Positions 42,471 through 51,203 of a DNA stretch of 64,000 nt are shown piece after piece. The notes under the pieces are model-generated. The model saw only the letters and a list, made by a program, of their open reading frames with translations. It was not told the origin of the DNA and did not search any database. The DNA lies in NCBI GenBank assembly GCA_021732665.1, contig JAKFUL010000015.1:114449-178448 (forward strand), read 5' to 3'. Each line of letters begins with the position of its first letter. The stretch's first letter is position 1. Both the position numbers and the translations under genes were made by a program. Origin of the DNA: Acetobacteraceae bacterium. GTDB taxonomy: Bacteria > Pseudomonadota > Alphaproteobacteria > Acetobacterales > Acetobacteraceae.

Positions 42471-45236
42471 TCAAGCGGTGAGGAATTCACGTGTCTGTTC
42501 AATGGCTTCGCGAAGGCTGACGCGCCGCGGCTCCACCGGCAGCCCGGCCAGCAGGCGGCTCGGCGCCCCCTTGTCCAGCAGGACGAACACGCCCCTGTCA
42601 TCGCCCCGCCGGATCAATCTCCCAAACCCCTGCCGCAGCTTGTGCCGGGCCAGCGCGTCATCATAGCCCTTCGGGTCGCCCTCACTGAGATGCAGCCGGC
42701 GTTCGCGGTGCAGGATGGTCGGCCGCGGCCAGGGCACCCGGTCATACACCAGCAGCCGCAGCGAACGGCCCGGCACATCCACCCCGTCGCGCATGGCATC
42801 CGTGCCCAACAGACAAGAGTTCTCCTCGGCCCGGAACACATCCACCAGGGTCGAATTGTCCATGGCATCGACATGCTGGGCGTAGAGCGGGATGCCGAAG
42901 CCTTCCAGCCCGGGTGCGATGATGCGCGCCACCTCGCGCAGCCGGCGTATGGCCGTGAACAACCCCAGGCCCCCACCGCCGGCGGCCAGGAACAGCCCCT
43001 GCATGGCGGCGGCCACCTGCGGCGTGCGGGCCTTGTCGACATCCGTCACCACGAAGGCGCGGGTCTGGCCGGGGTAGTCGAAGGGGCTGGTCAATGCCGC
43101 GCGCAACGCCGGCAGGGCCATGTGCGAGGCCCCGGTCCGCGCCTCCGCCGCGCGCCAGCTGTCTTCCATGTCCTGGTCCGGCAGCGCGTCGCGTAACGTG
43201 GCGGAGGTGATCAGCAACCCATGCGCGGGTGCCGCCACCTGCATGGCGAAGGGCTGCGTCGGGTCCAGCCAGTGCCGATGCATGCCGGCATCGATGTCGC
43301 GCGCTTCGCGCCGGGTCAGCGCCAGCCAATCCACCATCACCGGCCGCACGCCGGGCTCGGGGCTCTTGCCCATCCCATTGAGCATGCTGCGCCAGGCCGT
43401 CAGCGGCAGCAGCACCCGGCGCTCCACCCCACGGATGGCGGTTTCCAGGCGGATTTTTTCCGCGAGCTCCAGCTCCTCGGGGTTCTCGTCCAGCTTGCCC
43501 TGCAATCTGGTGGTCAGGGTTTTCAGCGGCTCCTCCAGCCGGGCCAGGGCGCGTTCAAGCGCGGCGGCGGTGGCTTCCAGCTCCGGGTTCATCGGGTGCA
43601 GATCGCATTCTATGCCGTATTGCCCGTCATCATCCTTCGTCCGCGCCATCACCTGGGCGCGGATAGCGCGGAGAAAATCCTCGGTGGGGTGGGAAATACC
43701 GCCCTCGGCCAAGCGTGTCTGCCAGCCCTGCTGCGGCAGGGCGCGGGCGGCCTGCAACGCGGCCTCCAGCGGCGCCAGCAACTCCGGAATATCCCCGGCG
43801 AGATCCTCGATCCGCCGTTGCAGCCCCTTGGCACGGGACCGCCCGCCCTCGGCGCCCAGCAGCCAGCGCCGCATTTCCGCGGTCTCGAAGCCCGAGATGG
43901 CGGCGGAAAAGGCCCCATCGGCGGCGTCAAAAATATGGTGCCCCTCATCGAAGACATAGCGCAGCGGCGTGCCATCCTCACCGCCGCCCAGCGCCGCCTG
44001 CACCATCACCAGCGCATGATTGGCCACCACCAGCCGCGCCGATTTCGCCCGGCGAATGGAATGCTCGACATAGCATTTCCGGTAATGCGTGCAGGCGGAG
44101 CGGATGCATTCGCCACGCCGGTCGGCCAATTGCCCGATCACCGCGCCGCCGAACAGCTCCATGATCCAGCCCGGGAAATCGCCGCCCACGATGTCGCCAT
44201 CGCGCGTCGCCGTGGCCCAGCGGCAGGCGAGGGCCAAAGGCAGCGCCGCGTCCTTCAGCGAGAGCTGGCCCTGCACCTCCTCCAGGTTCAGCAGACACAG
44301 GTAATTCTCCCGCCCCTTGCGCACCACCACCCGGGCGCGGCGCTCCTCCGGGTCGGGGTAGAGGCGCACAAGCTCCTGATCCAGCTGCCTTTGCAGGTTG
44401 CGGGTATAGGTGGAAAGCCAGACCGGCGCGCCATTGCGCTCGGCCCAAAGCGAGGCCGGCGCGATATAGCCCAGCGTCTTGCCGGTGCCCGTGCCGGCCT
44501 CGGCCAGCACCATGCGCGGCTGGCCCTCGACCTCGCGCGGCATGAAGGCGGCCGACGCCGCGCTGGCGTAATCCGCCTGGCTCGGCCGCTGCTCGGCGCC
44601 CGCACCCAGCATGTCGGAAAGCCGGGCGCGGGCCTCGGCCTGGCTCACGCCATGGCTGGCGGCGGGCGGCGGCGGCGCCTCGTCCTCCCATTCCGGCAGG
44701 CGGCGCCAGGGGCGGAAGGCGTTGCGATCGGGTTTCGCATCGGCAGCGCCGAGCGCGGCCAGCACGCTGTCGGCCCAGGGCCAATCGGCGCTGGCGCGCA
44801 GCTGTGCCGCCATGGCGGCGGCGTCCGCGCCGGCGCTGGTCGTGCGGGTCTCGGCCAGGGCACGCAGCAGCGCGGTGGCGATCTCCGGCAGCAGGGCGGC
44901 GGCATCGGCGTCATCCGCCGGCACCGGCAATTCCAGCGCGATGGCCAGGCCACGCGGCGTGGGCGCGGCCAGCCGCCCGGGCAGGCAGAAGGCAAAAAGC
45001 TCCAGCAGATCGTAGGCGTCGAGGAATTTCGGCAGATCGAGCCGGCGCGCCGTGGCAGGCGCATGCACCAGCATCGGCGGCGGCAGGCGGGCCAACTCAT
45101 GCGCCAGCGCGGCGCCCAGGGCCGGCGTCAGCACCTCGCCATCCGGCGTCAGCAGCGTGGCGCGGCCGGCACCGGCCACCAAAGCGGGGGCATCGGGCAG
45201 CAGCAAACGCGGCGCCTGTGGGGTGCGAATCGACAC
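42471..45236 (-). CDS. DinG/XPD-family ATP-dependent DNA helicase
   Basis: 921 residues. An N-terminal nuclease-like or regulatory region of about 200 residues is followed by a superfamily 2 helicase: Walker A LAEAGTGTGKTLGY, DEAH-box variant FDEGHHIFD, and motif VI region RHKLRQGFGRLIRRGDDRG. Cysteines in NYLCLLN and ECIRSACTHYRKC fit the XPD-type [4Fe-4S] site. It would unwind damaged or recombining DNA. The GTG at 45234-45236 follows AGAAGGGGGC. The EamA gene ends 8 bp upstream. Confidence 0.9.
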   Translation of the reverse strand: MSIRTPQAPRLLLPDAPALVAGAGRATLLTPDGEVLTPALGAALAHELARLPPPMLVHAPATARRLDLPKFLDAYDLLELFAFCLPGRLAAPTPRGLAIALELPVPADDADAAALLPEIATALLRALAETRTTSAGADAAAMAAQLRASADWPWADSVLAALGAADAKPDRNAFRPWRRLPEWEDEAPPPPAASHGVSQAEARARLSDMLGAGAEQRPSQADYASAASAAFMPREVEGQPRMVLAEAGTGTGKTLGYIAPASLWAERNGAPVWLSTYTRNLQRQLDQELVRLYPDPEERRARVVVRKGRENYLCLLNLEEVQGQLSLKDAALPLALACRWATATRDGDIVGGDFPGWIMELFGGAVIGQLADRRGECIRSACTHYRKCYVEHSIRRAKSARLVVANHALVMVQAALGGGEDGTPLRYVFDEGHHIFDAADGAFSAAISGFETAEMRRWLLGAEGGRSRAKGLQRRIEDLAGDIPELLAPLEAALQAARALPQQGWQTRLAEGGISHPTEDFLRAIRAQVMARTKDDDGQYGIECDLHPMNPELEATAAALERALARLEEPLKTLTTRLQGKLDENPEELELAEKIRLETAIRGVERRVLLPLTAWRSMLNGMGKSPEPGVRPVMVDWLALTRREARDIDAGMHRHWLDPTQPFAMQVAAPAHGLLITSATLRDALPDQDMEDSWRAAEARTGASHMALPALRAALTSPFDYPGQTRAFVVTDVDKARTPQVAAAMQGLFLAAGGGGLGLFTAIRRLREVARIIAPGLEGFGIPLYAQHVDAMDNSTLVDVFRAEENSCLLGTDAMRDGVDVPGRSLRLLVYDRVPWPRPTILHRERRLHLSEGDPKGYDDALARHKLRQGFGRLIRRGDDRGVFVLLDKGAPSRLLAGLPVEPRRVSLREAIEQTREFLTA

Positions 45237-45244
45237 GCCCCCTT

Positions 45245-46090
45245 CTACCGCCCCGCCGACCTGGCCAGATAGACCGTCGCCGCCAGCATCAACGCCACCC
45301 CCAGCGGCAGGCCCCAATGCGGATGCTCCGCGAAAATCACGAAGCCCAGGAAAGCGCCGGCGGGTATTTGCACATATTCCATCGGCGAGAGCAGCGAGGC
45401 CTCGGTTCGCCGCGCCGCGTTGCTCACCAGCCAATCCCCCGCCACCGCCAACCCGCTGCCCAGCAGCAGCAGCCCAAGCTGCCACCAGCTCGGCGTGATC
45501 CAGACCAGCGCCGAGATCGGCCCCCAGAACAGCACACTCACCACGGCATACCAGATGATGATGCGCATCGGCGGCTCACTGCCCGACAGCGCCTTGAGCA
45601 GTATCAGCACCGTGGCCCCACCAATCGCGGCCAGCAGCGCCATGAGGATGCCCCAGTTCAAATCACCGGTCGGCTGCGCGATCACCATCACGCCGGCAAA
45701 CCCCACCAGCGCCGCCAACACCCTGTCCCGCCGCACCCGCTCACTGAGAAACAACGCCGCCAGCGGAATGGCCCATAACGGCCGGGACTGGGTAATGGCC
45801 ACCGCATCGGCCAGCGGCAACAGCAGCAGGGCCCACATCAGCGTCTGAAACGTGAACAGCCCGACCGCGCAACGTGCCAGCAAGAGCCTGGGCTTGCGCG
45901 TCACCACGCCGGAGACGCCGTGCCGCAACAGCCAGGGCAGCAGCAGCAGCAGCGTGAACACACCGCGCGCGAAGGGCACGAATGCTGTGGGCAGCCCCTC
46001 CTCCATCGCCACGCGATAGGACACGCCCATGCCGGAAAAGCACAGCGAGGCGCCGACCATCATGGCCATGCCGGTGAGGCGGGGGGTCAT
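45245..46090 (-). CDS. EamA-family (DMT) transporter 2
   Basis: 281 residues with ten hydrophobic segments: MTPRLTGMAMMVGASLCFSGMGVSYR begins the first EamA half and LNWGILMALLAAIGGATVLILLKALS the second. The RPLWAIPLAALFLSERVRRDR loop is typical of this family. Substrate unknown. ATG 46088-46090; further upstream the frame crosses a hairpin element. It precedes the helicase gene by 8 bp, and both may be in one transcript. Confidence 0.9.
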   Translation of the reverse strand: MTPRLTGMAMMVGASLCFSGMGVSYRVAMEEGLPTAFVPFARGVFTLLLLLPWLLRHGVSGVVTRKPRLLLARCAVGLFTFQTLMWALLLLPLADAVAITQSRPLWAIPLAALFLSERVRRDRVLAALVGFAGVMVIAQPTGDLNWGILMALLAAIGGATVLILLKALSGSEPPMRIIIWYAVVSVLFWGPISALVWITPSWWQLGLLLLGSGLAVAGDWLVSNAARRTEASLLSPMEYVQIPAGAFLGFVIFAEHPHWGLPLGVALMLAATVYLARSAGR

Positions 46091-46151
46091 GTTGCGCTTG
46101 CGGCCCCGGAGATGGCCCTGCTCTCCCCTGACGCAGGCTCCCCCGGGATCA

Positions 46152-46207
46152 AAGGGCCTTTCGGCCCCTTGCGAGTGGGGGAAGGGGAGAGGGCAAAGCC
46201 CTTCCCC
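46152..46207 (+). terminator. two-hairpin intergenic element (copy C)
   Basis: AAGGGCC/GGCCCCTT with TTTC loop (46152-46170), a G-rich spacer, then a GGGGAAGGG...CCCTTCCCC stem (to 46207) around AGGGCAAAGCCC. It matches copy A in wording on the opposite strand. It sits between the kpsD-like stop and the EamA start, both on the minus strand, where it could end the capsule operon transcript. Confidence 0.6.
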
Positions 46208-46223
46208 GGGCCACCCACGCCAG

Positions 46224-47948
46224 CTACCGCACAGCCCTGGCCGCAAAGGCGATCTGGAACGCCACCTGCGTGAAGTCCGTCAGCAGCTGCAGATACCGCG
46301 GATCCAGCCGCGGCAGCGCGATCAGCTCATCGCCCTGCCGCGGGATCTGGTTCAGATCCAGCACCAGCTCGCCCGAGGCGCGGCGGATCATCATCGTGCT
46401 GGCCGAGCCGCGCGGCCCGTAGCCGCCGGCCTGGCGCACGTAATCCGCCACCGTCAGGTTGGGCTGCCACAGAATGGCGCGCGGCGCGTTCACCTCACCG
46501 CTCACCAGCACCATCTGGCTGCGTTCGGGGATGACGATCACATCGCCATCCTCCAGCCGCACCGGCGCGCATTGGCCGTTCTGGTCCAGCACCACCACCA
46601 GCCCATCCGGCCGCGTGCGGCGGCCGCGGGCGATGAACTGGCTGACCAGCTGCGCCTCATTGGTGCGGATGGCCGACACGCCGGTGGTCTGGCTGGTTGC
46701 CAGGAAGAGTTGCCGTTCCAGCCGGTCCAGCGCCTCCTCCATGGTGCGCTGCTGCTGCGCCGCCACCCGCGGTCGCAGCAGGAAAACGCCCTGGGTGTTG
46801 GCCAGTGTCGGGTCCACCGCCACGTGGTCCAGCAGGTGGCACAGCTGGGTGTCGCGGTCCGCCACCAGAACCGAGGGGCCGATCCGACTGCCCTCAACCG
46901 AGACGCGGATGGTCCGCGCCGGGCTGTCGGTGATGAAGCTGACCGTGTCCTGGTCCGTCATCGATGCCGACTGGAATTCGCTGAGCGTGACATAGCGCGA
47001 GAAGGGCCGCCCATCGCGGCTGCCCTGGATGATGGCGTTGGTGGCCGAGGGCAGCGGGCGGGCCAGCTCGATCAGCTCGCGCCCGCTCATCACCCGGCCC
47101 GGCACCTCGAAGAGGTAATTGTTGCGCACCGCGCCATCGGCGCCGACCATGGCGCGCTGCCGGCCGACGACCAGCGTGTCGCCCTCCTGCAGCCGCACCG
47201 CCGGCAGCTGGCCGTCAAGCAGGAAGCGGTAAAGGTCGATATTGGCCACCGTGCCGCCGCCGCGCCTGAGCTGGATGTCGCGGAACGACCCGCGCGAGGC
47301 ATCGACGCCGCCGGCGCGCACCAGGAAGTCGATCACGCTGTCGGCCGCTGAGCCGCCGAACCGGCCGGGCGTACGCACGAAGCCCGTCACGAACACACCG
47401 ATGCGCTGGGTCGAGAGCAGCACGGCATAGACCTGCACCTGCTGGGTGTAGATCCTGCGCACCTCGGCCTCGACCACCCGCTGCAAGTCGCCCGCCCGCG
47501 TGCCGGCCAGGCGCACCGGGCCGATCTGCGGCAGGAACAGCATGCCCGAGCTGTCCACCTGCCCCAGCGTCTCGGCCTCCACCGCACCCCAGACGCGGAC
47601 CGAGACGCGGTCGCCCGGTTGAATGATGTAGTTCGGGTTCGGCGCGTCCGATGTCGCCGCCGCGTCACGGGTGAAGAGGCTGGCGCCGAACACCGCGGTG
47701 GCGGTGCCGCTGGCCCGGTTCGGGTCGCCCAGGGGTGTGACCGCGATGGCCCCGGCCTCGGCCTCCGTCGCGTCGCCGATGCGCGAGGTCGCCCGCGTGC
47801 CGCCCACCGCCCGGTTGGCCGAATTATTGCCCGTGCCGGCAATGCCGCCGGGCTGACTGGGCGCAATACCCTGGCTGGGCAGATTTTGTGCCCCCGCGCC
47901 GCCGGCCAGGCCCGCGAGCGCCAGCAACGCCAACAAGTTAAGCCGCAT
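46224..47948 (-). CDS. capsule polysaccharide export protein, Wza/KpsD family
   Basis: 574 residues with a signal peptide (MRLNLLALLALAGLAGGAGAQ). A polysaccharide-export domain (NYIIQPGDRVSVRVWGAVEAETLGQVDSSG, about 105-200) is followed by several SLBB beta-grasp domains (VFVTGFVRTPGRFGG, VSVEGSRIGPSVLV, MVLVSGEVNAPRAILWQPN). It would form the periplasmic/outer-membrane channel for capsule. There is no lipobox, as in KpsD rather than Wza. It overlaps the kpsE-like gene by 11 nt and ends the minus-strand capsule operon. Confidence 0.92.
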   Translation of the reverse strand: MRLNLLALLALAGLAGGAGAQNLPSQGIAPSQPGGIAGTGNNSANRAVGGTRATSRIGDATEAEAGAIAVTPLGDPNRASGTATAVFGASLFTRDAAATSDAPNPNYIIQPGDRVSVRVWGAVEAETLGQVDSSGMLFLPQIGPVRLAGTRAGDLQRVVEAEVRRIYTQQVQVYAVLLSTQRIGVFVTGFVRTPGRFGGSAADSVIDFLVRAGGVDASRGSFRDIQLRRGGGTVANIDLYRFLLDGQLPAVRLQEGDTLVVGRQRAMVGADGAVRNNYLFEVPGRVMSGRELIELARPLPSATNAIIQGSRDGRPFSRYVTLSEFQSASMTDQDTVSFITDSPARTIRVSVEGSRIGPSVLVADRDTQLCHLLDHVAVDPTLANTQGVFLLRPRVAAQQQRTMEEALDRLERQLFLATSQTTGVSAIRTNEAQLVSQFIARGRRTRPDGLVVVLDQNGQCAPVRLEDGDVIVIPERSQMVLVSGEVNAPRAILWQPNLTVADYVRQAGGYGPRGSASTMMIRRASGELVLDLNQIPRQGDELIALPRLDPRYLQLLTDFTQVAFQIAFAARAVR

Positions 47949-49173
47949 GTTCCTTGACCCCCGCCACCATCAACCAGACCAGGCCATACAACACGGAGAG
48001 GCCGACGAACACATAGAGCACCGAGGTGAACCGCTTGGGGTAGCGGTTCCGCTCGGCCAGATTGGGTTCCACCACCCTTTGCAGGAAGAGCTGCTGGCGC
48101 TGCGCATCGGCCAGCGCACGTTCCAGCCCGGCGGTGGCGGCGGTGAGCTGCCTGCCGCCGAATTCCGCCTCCAGCCGAAGGCGTTCATACGCCGCGACCT
48201 GTTCGGTGAAGCCCTCGGTGCCGATGGTGGAGGTGCGGCGGCGTTCCTCATTCACCTGGGTCTGCAAGGCCTGGATGCGATTCTGCAGGTTCAGCACCTG
48301 CGGGTTGTTGGGCCGGGCGAAATTCTGCAAGGCCTGCAATTCGCCCCGCGCCGTGGCCAGCTGGCCTTCCAGCCGGCCGATCGTCTCCACCGCCAGCACC
48401 GCCGAGCGGGTGGGGTCCAGCGCCCGCTCACGCTCGCGGAACTCGCTGATCGCCTGGGTCGCGGCGGTGATCCGCTGCTCGGCCCGGGCCACCTCGCGCC
48501 GGGTATTTTCCACCGAATCCTCCATGATCCGGCGGTTGAGGCGGTTCACCAGCCCCTCGCCCAAGGCCAGCAGGGCGCGGTTGATCTCCAGGCTGTCCTC
48601 GGCGCGGAAGCTGCGCACGGTCAGCGTGGTGATGCCGCTGCTGGAGTCGATCACCGCCATCACCCGGGTGCGGTAGTAATCCACCAGGCGCTCGCTCGCC
48701 GGGTCGGGGTACCAAAGCCGCGCCCAGAGATCGGCTTCCGGCCGGCGGAACATGCCCACCAGATCCATCTGCCGGCGCAGCGCCTCCACCGCGTCATGGC
48801 TGAGCAGGAATTCCTTCATCGCCGTCGCATCCTCCGACGCGGCACGGAAGCCGGCGCTGTTCAGCGCCTCGCCCAGCAGCGAGGAGGCGGATTGGGTCCG
48901 CGCCCGCACGATGTAGCGGCTTTCCGAGACATATTGCGCCGCCGCGAAGCCGAAGAAGTAGATCGCCGCCAGCACCGTGGGCAGCAGGACGGACCAGGTG
49001 TAGGGCCGGCGCGAGAAGATGCCGCGCGCCCGCTGCCCGGCGCTGGGCGGGGGCGTGGGTGGGCGAAAGCCATGCAGCGTGAGCGCCCCATCCGGCCCGC
49101 GTTCGGACCGTGCGACGGCGCTCTGCTGCTCAAAGGGCTTCGTAGATGGCGAGAGCCTGGTCCAGATCTTCAT
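47938..49173 (-). CDS. capsule export inner-membrane protein, KpsE/BexC/CtrB family
   Basis: 411 residues: cytoplasmic Pro-rich start, a membrane helix (TWSVLLPTVLAAIYFFGFAA, about 58-80), a long periplasmic coiled-coil part (SVENTRREVARAEQRITAATQAIS; LNLQNRIQALQTQVNEERRR), and a C-terminal helix (SVLYVFVGLSVLYGLVWLMVAG). This is the polysaccharide co-polymerase layout that links the ABC exporter to the outer-membrane channel. Its start overlaps the ATPase gene by 44 nt, an unusually long overlap. Confidence 0.92.
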   Translation of the reverse strand: MKIWTRLSPSTKPFEQQSAVARSERGPDGALTLHGFRPPTPPPSAGQRARGIFSRRPYTWSVLLPTVLAAIYFFGFAAAQYVSESRYIVRARTQSASSLLGEALNSAGFRAASEDATAMKEFLLSHDAVEALRRQMDLVGMFRRPEADLWARLWYPDPASERLVDYYRTRVMAVIDSSSGITTLTVRSFRAEDSLEINRALLALGEGLVNRLNRRIMEDSVENTRREVARAEQRITAATQAISEFRERERALDPTRSAVLAVETIGRLEGQLATARGELQALQNFARPNNPQVLNLQNRIQALQTQVNEERRRTSTIGTEGFTEQVAAYERLRLEAEFGGRQLTAATAGLERALADAQRQQLFLQRVVEPNLAERNRYPKRFTSVLYVFVGLSVLYGLVWLMVAGVKEHAA

Positions 49174-49777
49174 GGAAGGTGAGCCGTCCCTCGTTCAGGA
49201 TGGCCGCCGTGGTGCAGAACGCCCGCATCAACGACGGCTGATGGGAAACCATCAACAATGTGCTGCGCTTGCGCCGTTCCTCGAGCGCGACGCGGCAGCG
49301 TTCGGTGAAGCGCGCATCGCCCACCGCCACGATTTCGTCCACCAGATAGCAGTCGAAATCGATCGCCATGCTCAGCCCGAAGGCGAGGCGGCTGTGCATG
49401 CCCGAGGAGTAGGTCTTCACCGGCATGCGGAAATACTCGCCCAGCTCGGCGAATTCCTCGACGAAGCTTTCCACCCAGCCCGCCGGCTTGCCGTAGATGC
49501 GGGCGATGAAGCGGGCATTGTCCGCGCCCGTGATCGAGCCATGGACCGCGCCGCCGAAGCCCAGCGGCCAGGACATGCTCATGCCGCGGATGATCTCCCC
49601 GCTCGTCGGCGGCTCGATCCCCGCCAGCACCCGGATCAGCGTGGACTTGCCCGCGCCGTTGCGGCCCAGGATTCCCACCGCGTCGCCCTTCCAGAAGGTG
49701 GCGTTGACGTTGCGCAGCACCGGCCGAGGCTTGCCGTGGGTCTCGTAGCTTTTGCAAAGATTCCGCAGCTCCAGCAT
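49130..49777 (-). CDS. capsule ABC exporter ATPase, KpsT family
   Basis: 215 residues of the polysaccharide exporter ATPase family. Walker A ILGRNGAGKSTLIR, signature-like KTYSSGMHSRLAFGLSMAID and Walker B CYLVDEIVAVGD match KpsT/BexA. The signature is SSGM rather than LSGG, which is normal for this family. It drives capsule export with the KpsM-like permease, whose gene ends 23 nt upstream. Confidence 0.94.
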   Translation of the reverse strand: MLELRNLCKSYETHGKPRPVLRNVNATFWKGDAVGILGRNGAGKSTLIRVLAGIEPPTSGEIIRGMSMSWPLGFGGAVHGSITGADNARFIARIYGKPAGWVESFVEEFAELGEYFRMPVKTYSSGMHSRLAFGLSMAIDFDCYLVDEIVAVGDARFTERCRVALEERRKRSTLLMVSHQPSLMRAFCTTAAILNEGRLTFHEDLDQALAIYEAL

Positions 49778-49800
49778 GCTTCCCTGTCACAAGCGATCGC

Positions 49801-50682
49801 TCAATTGAACTCGATGCGGGATTTCGCCGCCCGCAGCGCCAGCATGCCCAGCAGGTTCAGCGCCATGACCCAGGCCGCCACATAACCCAGGTCGTAGTGA
49901 TACTGCACCACCGGGCCGAACTGACCCTCGCGGATGATCTCGAACATATGGACGGTGGGGATCAGCAAAAACAGCTCCTGCACCTCGCTGGAGAACCATT
50001 CCACCATGTAGAAGGCGCCGGTCAGCGGGATGGTCAGATAGGTGAAGGGGTGCACCAGCCGCTCCACCGTCTCCGTCCCGTACACGGTGCCGGAGACGAT
50101 GAGCAGCGCCAGCCCATGACAGAACAGCATGATCAGCGTGATGCCGAAGGCCATCCACACCAGATCGTAAGGCCAGTGGTTGGTGAAGGCGCCCAGCCCC
50201 CCCAGCATGATCAGCAACGCGATCATCACCGAGGCGCCGTCCAGCAGGTTGCGCGCGATCATGATGTCCAGGAACGTTACCTGCCGGTGGTAGAACAGCG
50301 GCGCATTGGCATGCAAGGCGCTGGCCGAGCGGTTGATGATTGACCTGAAAAGATAATACGGCGTGTAGCCCACGATGTAGAACGAGGCGATATCCAGCCC
50401 GCCGGGCAGCCCATGCCCGGTCAGCGCATGCACGCCGGCGATGCAGCCGCCCAGGATCATCGGCTCGAAGAACAGCCAGAGATAGCCCATGTGGTGGCGG
50501 CCGAAGCGGGTGTGAATCTCGCGCATCATCACCGCGCCGATCACGATGAGCTGGATGCGCAGCCCGGCCAGCAGCCTGGCACCCGGGCCGGGCCGGCCGA
50601 TCGACACGCTCGCCAGCGGCGGCGGGCCGGAGCCATCCGGCAGCTGTGGCACGGACGATGCGGGCGGGTAGCCGTCCATCAC
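49801..50682 (-). CDS. capsule ABC exporter permease, KpsM family
   Basis: About 293 residues with six hydrophobic segments of the ABC-2 polysaccharide type. Typical parts are MMREIHTRFGRHHMGYLWLFFEPMILGG and YTPYYLFRSIINRSASALHANAPLFYHRQVTFLDI. A Pro/Gly-rich N-terminal tail of about 45 residues precedes the first helix. It may start at GTG 50682 or ATG 50679; the lipoprotein gene stops at the next base. A transporter lipid-linked Kdo-capped polymer is expected from the family. Confidence 0.92.
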   Translation of the reverse strand: MMDGYPPASSVPQLPDGSGPPPLASVSIGRPGPGARLLAGLRIQLIVIGAVMMREIHTRFGRHHMGYLWLFFEPMILGGCIAGVHALTGHGLPGGLDIASFYIVGYTPYYLFRSIINRSASALHANAPLFYHRQVTFLDIMIARNLLDGASVMIALLIMLGGLGAFTNHWPYDLVWMAFGITLIMLFCHGLALLIVSGTVYGTETVERLVHPFTYLTIPLTGAFYMVEWFSSEVQELFLLIPTVHMFEIIREGQFGPVVQYHYDLGYVAAWVMALNLLGMLALRAAKSRIEFN

Positions 50683-51099
50683 TCAGCGCGACCCGAAGGC
50701 CGTGCCGCCGGAACGCAGCAGCGGCCGCGCCACCTGGAAGCCATTGGCATTGCCGCAGATCAACTCGGAGCGTTCGCCCCCGCCCTGGCCCAGCAGAACC
50801 TCGCGGCATTCCCGGCCGGAAGCGGCGGAATAGGCGCGCAGCACCCGCGCCCGTTCGCTCACCCCATTGGCCAGCACCACCTGGCCCTCGGTTCCCGGGC
50901 CGCTGGCCATCGCGAATTGCGAAAGCGGGTCCGTCGCCGCGCGCTGCACCATGGGCTGCGCGCCCACCGGCGGCGGCACCTGGCTGGCCGAAAGCCCGCC
51001 AAGCAGATCGGCGACGCCTAGGTTGGGCATGTAATCGGCGCAGCCGGCCAGGGGCAGGCCAAGCACCGCGAGAACCATCAAAGATTTACAAGCCGCCAT
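50683..51099 (-). CDS. small capsule-locus lipoprotein
   Basis: 138 residues with a lipoprotein signal (SLMVLAVLGLPLAGCADY, Cys 20) and two further cysteines in SGRECREVLLG and SELICGNANGFQV that may form a disulfide. No firm family; such lipoproteins occur beside kps-type genes. It is the first gene of the minus-strand capsule operon and is immediately followed by the kpsM-like start. Possibly periplasmic or outer-membrane. Confidence 0.7.
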   Translation of the reverse strand: MAACKSLMVLAVLGLPLAGCADYMPNLGVADLLGGLSASQVPPPVGAQPMVQRAATDPLSQFAMASGPGTEGQVVLANGVSERARVLRAYSAASGRECREVLLGQGGGERSELICGNANGFQVARPLLRSGGTAFGSR

Positions 51100-51153
51100 C
51101 GTGAAGTCACCTCATCTGCGGAACACCAGTCCAGACGGCACCAGCCGGCAGGG

Positions 51154-51181
51154 CTGACATCGCCTGTGCGCGGTTTATAGA
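51154..51181 (+). promoter_or_regulatory. possible promoter for kpsC-like gene
   Basis: CTGACA (51154-51159) and TATAGA (51176-51181) with a 16-bp spacer, 22 bp before the ATG of the kpsC-like gene in the 104-bp divergent region. It fits a housekeeping sigma factor promoter reasonably well, but motif matches of this kind are weak evidence. Confidence 0.35.
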
Positions 51182-51203
51182 GGGTTACCGTGGAAAGCAC
51201 GAC

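Noticed and set aside
43221..45272. 683-codon plus-strand open frame
   Set aside because: Antisense to the helicase gene, which has all helicase motifs; the plus translation has no recognisable family.
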